DNA from: an uncultured Lachnospiraceae bacterium | GTDB lineage: Bacteria; Bacillota_A; Clostridia; Lachnospirales; Lachnospiraceae | DNA length: 5,739 nt | NCBI GenBank assembly: GCA_947302185.1 | Contig: CAMYVI010000173.1 | Span: forward strand, 1 to 5,739 | Direction: 5' to 3' | Part shown: positions 1 to 4,036 of the stretch, one piece after another | Position numbering within the stretch: position 1 is the stretch's first letter | Layout of the letters: the number at the start of each line of letters is the position of its first letter | Notes under the pieces: model-generated | Database searches by the model: none | The model's input: only the letters and a program-made list of their open reading frames with translations | Told to the model about the DNA's origin: nothing | Position numbers and translations under genes: made by a program

Positions 1-109
1 TCATCTTGACCGCGCCGATCTCGATGATTTCGAAGGGCAGTTTTTCAATTTCTTTTGCCTTGCCGTAGGGACATTGGTTCCATTCGAGGTCTAATACTAT
101 ATAATTCAT
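1..109 (-). CDS. DEDD-family 3'-5' exonuclease, N-terminal 36 residues only (gene runs off the left edge)
   Basis: Read on the minus strand from ATG at 109-107, this frame gives 36 residues starting MNYIVLDLEWNQCPYGKAKE and ending IIEIGAVKM at the window edge. The pattern I-V-L-D-L-E-W followed by a glutamate-rich stretch and then IIEIGAV is the classic Exo I motif (Asp-x-Glu, the first two metal-binding acidic residues, at D7 and E9) plus the next strand of RNase T/DnaQ-like exonucleases. This family removes nucleotides from 3' ends of DNA or RNA in the cytoplasm using two divalent metal ions. Short stand-alone members, often annotated KapD-like or as exonuclease-domain proteins, are common in Clostridia. 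The start is supported by AAAGG at 116-120, six bases upstream, and by a near-consensus promoter. The other Exo motifs lie outside the window, so substrate and subfamily cannot be judged. Confidence 0.8.
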   Translation of the reverse strand, partial: MNYIVLDLEWNQCPYGKAKEIEKLPFEIIEIGAVKM

Positions 110-150
110 GTTAAACCTTTACCGATAATAATTTCAAATCTTCGCTTCCT

Positions 151-179
151 ATTATATAGCAAGAAAAAAACGGCTTCAA
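151..179 (-). promoter_or_regulatory. Sigma-A type promoter of the exonuclease gene
   Basis: On the minus strand there is a -35 box TTGAAG (179-174), a spacer of exactly 17 bases that includes a run of seven T, and a perfect -10 box TATAAT (156-151). The start of transcription would fall near 144, giving a leader of about 35 bases to the ATG at 109. Orientation, spacing and distance all fit the exonuclease gene, and no other minus-strand gene lies between. Confidence 0.75.
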
Positions 180-239
180 GAGAACCCCGGAAGACTATCC
201 TTCTATTTAGCAAATGTTTAATCTCTGACGCAGAATTCT

Positions 240-256
240 CGTGACTTAAGTCGTGA
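240..256 (+). repeat. CGTGA direct repeat enclosing a palindrome, possible operator half-sites
   Basis: The pentamer CGTGA occurs at 240-244 and again at 252-256, 12 bases apart, with the palindrome GACTTAAGTC (243-252) between and overlapping them. The same pentamer recurs as an inverted pair at 423-427 and 446-450, and once at 490-494 just before the regulator start. Role as a protein-binding site is inference only. Confidence 0.3.
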
Positions 257-347
257 GATGAATGTGCAAAATGATACTTTTCTCTGACATGGGATACAAA
301 ATGCGTGTATGTCTATATCCTTTATAGTAAAGAAGAATAAATTTTTC

Positions 348-376
348 TTGTCCACAACTCTGCCACCTCTTATAAT
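348..376 (+). promoter_or_regulatory. Candidate sigma-A promoter for the XRE regulator
   Basis: A -35-like TTGTCC (348-353, four of six consensus bases) is separated by 17 bases from a perfect -10 box TATAAT (371-376). Transcription would start near 383 and leave a leader of about 120 bases before the TTG start at 504. It is the better of the two plus-strand candidates because both boxes and the spacing are good. Confidence 0.55.
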
Positions 377-436
377 AACAGAAACGGAATTTATATTTTA
401 TACCGCAATGAATCTGCACATCCGTGAACAGTCCGC

Positions 437-464
437 ATGGAAGTGTCACGTATTAATCTATAAT
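437..464 (+). promoter_or_regulatory. Second, weaker candidate promoter close to the XRE gene
   Basis: A perfect TATAAT sits at 459-464. The best upstream partner is ATGGAA at 437-442 with a 16-base spacer, only three of six matches to a -35 box, so it may need an activator or may be unused. Transcription would start near 471, 33 bases before the start codon. An inverted CGTGA pair (423-427 and 446-450) brackets this weak -35 box, the position expected for an autoregulatory operator, but that is speculative. Confidence 0.3.
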
Positions 465-490
465 CGTGCTTACCTGCTTTTACGATACAC

Positions 491-497
491 GTGAGGT
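491..497 (+). promoter_or_regulatory. Ribosome binding site that fixes the TTG start of the XRE gene
   Basis: GTGAGGT at 491-497 is complementary to the anti-Shine-Dalgarno end of 16S rRNA and sits six bases ahead of TTG at 504-506. No in-frame ATG occurs near the start of the helix-turn-helix domain, so this site supports TTG initiation. Confidence 0.65.
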
Positions 498-503
498 ACA
501 ATC

Positions 504-809
504 TTGTTTAAATTCGGAAACCGTCTCAAAGAATTACGAAAAAAGAACGGTCTTACCCAGCAGCAGCTGGCAGATGCCCTCGACATCACCAAGTCCACTG
601 TCTCTTATTACGAGAGGGGCGAACGTGCGCCTTCCCCGGAAATTCTGATCAAACTCGCCAACACTTTTCATATCTCTACCGATTATCTGTTAGGGATAGA
701 GAAAACCGGCTATCTCAATACGGAAGGTTTAACAGATGACGATCTGGCCGCACTGCGGCACATGGCTTATTACCTGCACTTAAAAAATCTGAAAGAGCCT
801 GAGAAATAG
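504..809 (+). CDS. Small XRE/Cro-CI family transcriptional regulator
   Basis: A 101-residue cytoplasmic DNA-binding protein. Residues 6-61 form a canonical HTH_3 domain: RLKELRKKNGLTQQQLADAL supplies helix 1, the LTQQQLA signature and helix 2, DITKSTVSYYERGERAPS supplies the recognition helix (about 29-39) and the following turn, and the domain ends in the typical TDYLLG (59-64). Residues 65-101 are a short, charged, probably helical tail (LTDDDLAALRHMAYYLHLKN), perhaps used for dimerisation; no sensor or peptidase domain is present. Translation starts at TTG with a well-placed GTGAGGT upstream. The gene stands alone between divergent and convergent neighbours and is followed by a hairpin terminator, so it is likely monocistronic. 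It may repress itself or the adjacent exonuclease, but the target is not shown by the sequence. It resembles single-domain regulators common in Clostridia and does not require a phage context. Confidence 0.93.
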   Translation: MFKFGNRLKELRKKNGLTQQQLADALDITKSTVSYYERGERAPSPEILIKLANTFHISTDYLLGIEKTGYLNTEGLTDDDLAALRHMAYYLHLKNLKEPEK

Positions 810-838
810 ACTATCAGATCCATAAACGCCTACGATAC

Positions 839-869
839 AAAAGAGACTGCGAACTGCGGCAGTCTCTTT
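839..869. terminator. Hairpin, probable bidirectional terminator between convergent genes
   Basis: AAAGAGACTGC (840-850) pairs perfectly with GCAGTCTCTTT (859-869), an 11-bp stem with an 8-base loop. It lies 30 bases after the XRE stop codon and about 100 bases past the stop of the converging minus-strand surface-protein gene. The A-rich and T-rich bases at the stem ends give a short T tract in either direction (TTT on the plus strand, TTTT on the minus strand), so termination is plausible both ways, although neither side has a long T run. Confidence 0.7.
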
Positions 870-921
870 CGGATATTATGTTTCATCCCCCAAATTTCCG
901 ATATCATGTTTCGACATCCCC
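869..921. repeat. Imperfect tandem direct repeat in the convergent intergenic region
   Basis: Unit one (869-890) begins TCGGATATTATGTTTC and ends ATCCCC. Unit two (897-921) begins TCCGATATCATGTTTC, has three extra bases GAC, and ends ATCCCC. The units differ by two substitutions and this 3-base insertion and are separated by six bases. No matching third copy was seen in the window. The unit lies between the hairpin and the 3' end of the large surface-protein gene. Function is unknown; it may be a small duplication. Confidence 0.6.
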
Positions 922-970
922 AGCCTGTATTAAATAATGCTTCAACCTACCACCTTTCTTATTGCTGCCT

Positions 971-3900
971 TCATCCTCCCGGTTTGCTTACATAAAAACC
1001 AACGCCCTCATATCTCCATCCCTCATACTTGACTATGTGGTCGCTCTCGCCCTTGCTGGTCGTAAAATGATGATTCCCGGTTCGCTGCCGGGGATGATAA
1101 TGTCGGTAGATCGGCACCACTTTATTGGTATCCGAATACCAGGCGACGCCTTCATATCTCCAGCCCAGTCCCACGAGCCAGTCTTTCTCCTTTTTCGAAT
1201 TTGTATAATGATGCTCAGACCCGTTATTCGGATTCGACAGCCTGTAGATCGGCTCGCTCGACTTTTTCGGCGCGTACCATGCAATCCCCTCGGTTCTCCA
1301 GTTCGTATTCTTTCCGGTGCTCAAAGCCTGCCTTTCCGCCATGCTTGTCGTATAGAAGTGCTCTCCGGTTTTCCTGTTAAAAAGCCGGTAAACCGGAACC
1401 AGTTCTTTAGAGTTAATTATAAAGAAAGAACCCTCCGCCTTTCCTTCATAATTACCCTTACCGGTGATAATGACTTTTGCAACGCCGACATTTACATTTT
1501 TCTCGTAAGTGACGACATAGTCAGAACCTTCTATCAGTGTCACGTTGTCCGATGAGACGACCGGAGACGGTTCGAGCTGTTTTCCGGTATATTCGTACAC
1601 CTTATTTTTTGTCTTTACCGTGAAGCCGCCAATGGATGTCTTCTTCTCGATAACCGTAACGGTGTACTCTGAAGTCCCCGAAGTATAATTTTTTCCTTCT
1701 TCTGCACTGACGGTTATCGTAGCAGTGCCAAGCCCCACAATATCAACCAGGCCGCTGCTTTCATTCACGGTTACAACTGTATCGTCACCGGATGAAAATG
1801 ATACTGCACCGTCCGTCTTTTTCGTCAGTTCATTGACAAATGGCTCATCGGTCAGATTCTTCTTAACCTCATTCTCCGCAAATTTCAGCGTCGGCTTCGC
1901 TCGTGTTATCGAAAACAGAACTTCTATCTCTCCCTGAAAAACGCCGATTCCGGTCACCTTTGCAAGTGCGGTCCCCACATCAACATTATTTTCATAGGAA
2001 ACCGTATAATCTGTTCCCTCTTCCAGTTGATCCCATTTTCCCTTCTTTGTTTTAATACTCACAGAAGGCTTTATTTCATCCCCGGTATAGCTGAAACTCG
2101 ATTGAGACAGAAAAATATCATAATTTTCCGTATCCAGCGTCAACAGTTCGCGCGTTAAGATAATGCTTTCATCATAGCACGGTACGATATTATAACTGTT
2201 CCCGCCCTCATCATGCATTTCCACCGGCAGCGTAAAGAAAGCACTGCTTACCACCGGCGTATTCAGATACATCAGATTAACACAGTCATCAAGAACATCT
2301 ACTGCCCCAAACTCACTCTGAAGCCCTCTGTCCGAAAAACCGCTGAGATTCAGTCTTTCCAGACTCTCACATCCGGAAAACATATAACTGAAGTTCATCA
2401 CTTTTGTTGTTCTGAAGCTGCTAAGATTAAGACTTGCAAGTTTTTTGCAATCTCTGAACATCCTGAACATACTGGTGCAGGAAGAAGTATCGAAACTGCC
2501 GAGATTCAGTTCTGCCAGATTGCTGCAACCGTTGAACATCTCTCTCATATCCGTACATTCGGACGTATCAAAGCTTCCGAGGTCAAGTGTTGCCAGTCCG
2601 CCGCAGGAATAGAACATCAAGCTCATATCCGTACATACGGATGTATTAAATCCGGTCAGGTCGAGATTCGACAACGCCTTACATCCCCCGAACATCATGT
2701 GCATATTTCTGCATTCCGATGTGTCGAACCCTGTTACATTGATTTCACACAAGCTTTCACATTCGCTGAACAGTCCTCCCATATCCTTACATGCGGAAGT
2801 CGAAAAAGAACTGATATCAAGTTCCTGCAGACCGGTACATGCTCCGAACATTCCGTTCATTGTCTCCACGTGCGTTGTATCAAAGCCGGACAAGTCCAGA
2901 CAGATAAGTCCCCGGCATCCGTTGAACATCTCACACATGTTCCTGCAGGCGGATGTATCAAAATTACTCAGATCAAGACCGGCAAGACCTTCACATCTTC
3001 CGAACATTGCCGACATGTTACCACAGGAAGACGTATTGAAATTACTTACGTCCAGGCTTTCAAGGCTTCCGCAGCCATCAAACATCCTGCTCATGTTCGT
3101 AACATGCGATGTATCAAAGCCCGTAACATCTAAAGTTCTGAGCTCATCACATCCATTGAACATCCAACACATATTTTTCACGGCTTTCGTTTCAAATCCG
3201 CCTATCTCCAGTCGGGTCAGTCCCGAGCAGAAATAAAACATGTGATTCATATTCGTAACAGATTGCGTATCAAAAGCACTGAGATCCAGCTCCGTAAGAC
3301 TCTCGCAGTTTCCGAACATACCGCTCATGTCTCTTACATTCGATGTTTCAAAGCCGCTCAAATCGATATCCTTCAGATTCTCGCATCCGTAAAACATATT
3401 ACTCATTGTCTGTACACGAGACGTATCAAAACTCATAACATCTATATCTGACAGACCTCTGTTACCATAAAACATACCGCTCATATCAGTAACACGTGAC
3501 GTGTCAAAGTTATTGAGCGCTATATTCTCCATATATTGCAAAGAAAAAATCCCCGATGAATTTTCCGGCAGATATACCATTCCCTCTGCAACCCGAACAG
3601 ACCTTATTGCTGATTCGGAAATCCCGCTTCTGTCTGCCCAGTCACGCCATAGAGTTCCTCCGTTCGAATAAAAAGAGATCGAACCGGCTGCGGGATCAAA
3701 GCTTGCGCTTACACTGTCGCCGACTACCAGATTGCCTTCTCCAATCATCGCCTCGGATTCCGAATCAGATGCATCGACTGCTTCTGTCCGGTCAGAAACC
3801 AGGCTTTCGTTTTCGGAATTCGGCGCTTCTGCCGCCTCACTGAAAACACCTTCTTCGCCTGCAGCGAAGAAGGTATCCTCTGACTTTTCATCAAAAGCCT

Positions 3901-3976
3901 CTGTATCCGCAGAGAAAGAAAAGACTGCTATAATAAGAGATAGAGCTAAACAGAGTCCCGCTTTTATCTTATACAT
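971..3976 (-). CDS. Secreted BspA-type leucine-rich repeat protein with Ig-like and DUF5648 repeats
   Basis: A complete 1001-residue protein. Residues 1-27 are a signal peptide (MYKIK, hydrophobic core, likely cleavage near TEA-FDE). Residues 28-80 are an acidic Ser/Glu/Asp-rich linker. Residues 82-156 are the lead-in usual for this family. Residues 157-546 hold 15 uninterrupted 26-residue repeats of the form FDTSxVxxMxxMFxxCxxL, the BspA/DUF285 pattern. Residues 619-853 contain three Ig-like modules and 861-996 three DUF5648-type units. Known relatives (BspA of Tannerella and many gut Clostridia proteins) are surface or secreted and some bind host or bacterial ligands; binding here is inference. 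There is no LPxTG motif or C-terminal membrane helix, so the protein may be released or held by its C-terminal repeats. The start has AGGAG at 3986-3990. It lies 60 bp downstream of another minus-strand gene, with no obvious terminator between, suggesting co-transcription. Confidence 0.93.
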   Translation of the reverse strand: MYKIKAGLCLALSLIIAVFSFSADTEAFDEKSEDTFFAAGEEGVFSEAAEAPNSENESLVSDRTEAVDASDSESEAMIGEGNLVVGDSVSASFDPAAGSISFYSNGGTLWRDWADRSGISESAIRSVRVAEGMVYLPENSSGIFSLQYMENIALNNFDTSRVTDMSGMFYGNRGLSDIDVMSFDTSRVQTMSNMFYGCENLKDIDLSGFETSNVRDMSGMFGNCESLTELDLSAFDTQSVTNMNHMFYFCSGLTRLEIGGFETKAVKNMCWMFNGCDELRTLDVTGFDTSHVTNMSRMFDGCGSLESLDVSNFNTSSCGNMSAMFGRCEGLAGLDLSNFDTSACRNMCEMFNGCRGLICLDLSGFDTTHVETMNGMFGACTGLQELDISSFSTSACKDMGGLFSECESLCEINVTGFDTSECRNMHMMFGGCKALSNLDLTGFNTSVCTDMSLMFYSCGGLATLDLGSFDTSECTDMREMFNGCSNLAELNLGSFDTSSCTSMFRMFRDCKKLASLNLSSFRTTKVMNFSYMFSGCESLERLNLSGFSDRGLQSEFGAVDVLDDCVNLMYLNTPVVSSAFFTLPVEMHDEGGNSYNIVPCYDESIILTRELLTLDTENYDIFLSQSSFSYTGDEIKPSVSIKTKKGKWDQLEEGTDYTVSYENNVDVGTALAKVTGIGVFQGEIEVLFSITRAKPTLKFAENEVKKNLTDEPFVNELTKKTDGAVSFSSGDDTVVTVNESSGLVDIVGLGTATITVSAEEGKNYTSGTSEYTVTVIEKKTSIGGFTVKTKNKVYEYTGKQLEPSPVVSSDNVTLIEGSDYVVTYEKNVNVGVAKVIITGKGNYEGKAEGSFFIINSKELVPVYRLFNRKTGEHFYTTSMAERQALSTGKNTNWRTEGIAWYAPKKSSEPIYRLSNPNNGSEHHYTNSKKEKDWLVGLGWRYEGVAWYSDTNKVVPIYRHYHPRQRTGNHHFTTSKGESDHIVKYEGWRYEGVGFYVSKPGG
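989..1396 (-). repeat. Three C-terminal DUF5648-type units of the surface protein
   Basis: Units begin at residues 861 (PVYRLFNRKTGEHFYTTS), 909 (PIYRLSNPNNGSEHHYTNS) and 955 (PIYRHYHPRQRTGNHHFTTS), spaced 48 and 46 residues. Each runs from a P-[IV]-Y-R start through an [FY]-[YT]-T-[SN] segment to a W-R-x-E-G-[IV]-[AG]-[WF]-Y end. This is the pattern of DUF5648, found in secreted proteins of Firmicutes and actinobacteria, often next to cell-wall or hydrolytic domains. The third unit is the most divergent and contains several histidines. A cell-wall or carbohydrate-binding role is only a guess. Confidence 0.8.
1418..2122 (-). other. Three Ig-like modules in the surface protein
   Basis: Residues 619-690 and 778-853 are clearly related: both have a YTG start followed by [IL]-[KE]-P-S, then EG-[TS]-DY-x-V-[ST]-YE-[NK]-NV-[DN]-VG-x-A and a G-x-[GF]-x-[YF]-x-G-x close ahead of a final beta strand. 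This pattern is common in bacterial Ig-like stalks of secreted Clostridia proteins. Between them, residues about 693-776 form a different Ig-like unit with the SSGDDTVVTVNESSGLVDIV pattern and GLGTATITVSA, close to BIG_2-type domains. They probably form a rigid stalk projecting the leucine-rich repeat region away from the C-terminal units. Confidence 0.7.
2339..3508 (-). repeat. Array of 15 in-frame 78-bp BspA/DUF285 repeats
   Basis: Residues 157-546 divide exactly into 15 units of 26 residues with no insertion or deletion. Consensus: F at 1, T at 3, hydrophobic or Cys at 6, M at 9, M at 12, F at 13, C at 16, L at 19, hydrophobic residues at 22 and 24. Position 16 is Cys in 14 units (the first has Asn). 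Position 6 is Val in units 1-6, 9 and 15 but Cys in units 7, 8 and 10-14. A short half-unit (LQYMENIALNN) precedes the array and a degenerate unit (FSDRGLQ, then DDCVNLMYLN) follows it. At DNA level the units are diverged rather than identical, so this is an old array. Confidence 0.92.
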
Positions 3977-3985
3977 CTCCTTTTT

Positions 3986-3990
3986 CTCCT
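3986..3990 (-). promoter_or_regulatory. Ribosome binding site of the BspA-type gene
   Basis: On the minus strand AGGAG (3990-3986) precedes ATG at 3976 by nine bases. A second GGAG (3980-3977) touches the start codon and is too close to be used for it. An out-of-frame ATG overlaps the region and does not change the start choice, since only the 3976 start gives a signal peptide. Confidence 0.6.
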
Positions 3991-4036
3991 CATCTTACTT
4001 ACTGAATAACCGATTCGGTCTGAAGCCGCAACACCT

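Larger units (their letters stand above)
110..503. other. Divergent intergenic region between exonuclease and XRE regulator genes
   Basis: This 394-bp stretch has no convincing gene. Two short open frames cross it, but they lack ribosome binding sites and have unstructured, low-quality composition. It is AT-rich and contains the exonuclease promoter (151-179, minus), candidate promoters for the regulator (348-376 and 437-464, plus), a 10-bp palindrome GACTTAAGTC at 243-252, and five copies of the pentamer CGTGA counting both strands (240-244, 252-256, 423-427, 446-450 reversed, 490-494). No tRNA, riboswitch or clear small RNA structure was recognised. Confidence 0.6.

Noticed and set aside
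246..494. Two short open frames on opposite strands in the divergent intergenic region
   Set aside because: Neither has a ribosome binding site or a recognisable composition. They overlap promoter elements and each other, and one overlaps the second regulator promoter.
504..809. XRE regulator next to a short gene as a possible toxin-antitoxin or phage module
   Set aside because: No partner gene of toxin size lies beside it. The neighbours are an exonuclease and a secreted protein gene, and there are no integrase, attachment site or phage genes in the window.
962..1555. A 197-codon plus-strand open frame opposite the DUF5648 and Ig-like part
   Set aside because: The minus strand encodes recognisable repeats across the whole stretch, and the plus frame has no domain pattern or start signal.
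2213..3133. A 306-codon open frame on the plus strand opposite the leucine-rich repeat array
   Set aside because: It is a by-product of the 78-bp periodicity: since 78 is divisible by three, each repeat gives the same stop-free antisense pattern. It shows Cys/His-rich, quasi-repeated nonsense without a ribosome binding site, and the minus-strand protein is clearly the real one.
2339..3508. Regular spaced repeats that might be mistaken for a CRISPR array
   Set aside because: The 78-bp period is in frame, the units are diverged throughout with no invariant repeat and unique spacer alternation, and the translation is a clear DUF285 series.
4007..4018. Short inverted repeat around ACCGAATCGGT in the gap between the two minus-strand genes
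   Set aside because: The stem is only four or five base pairs and no T run follows it, so it is not a credible terminator.
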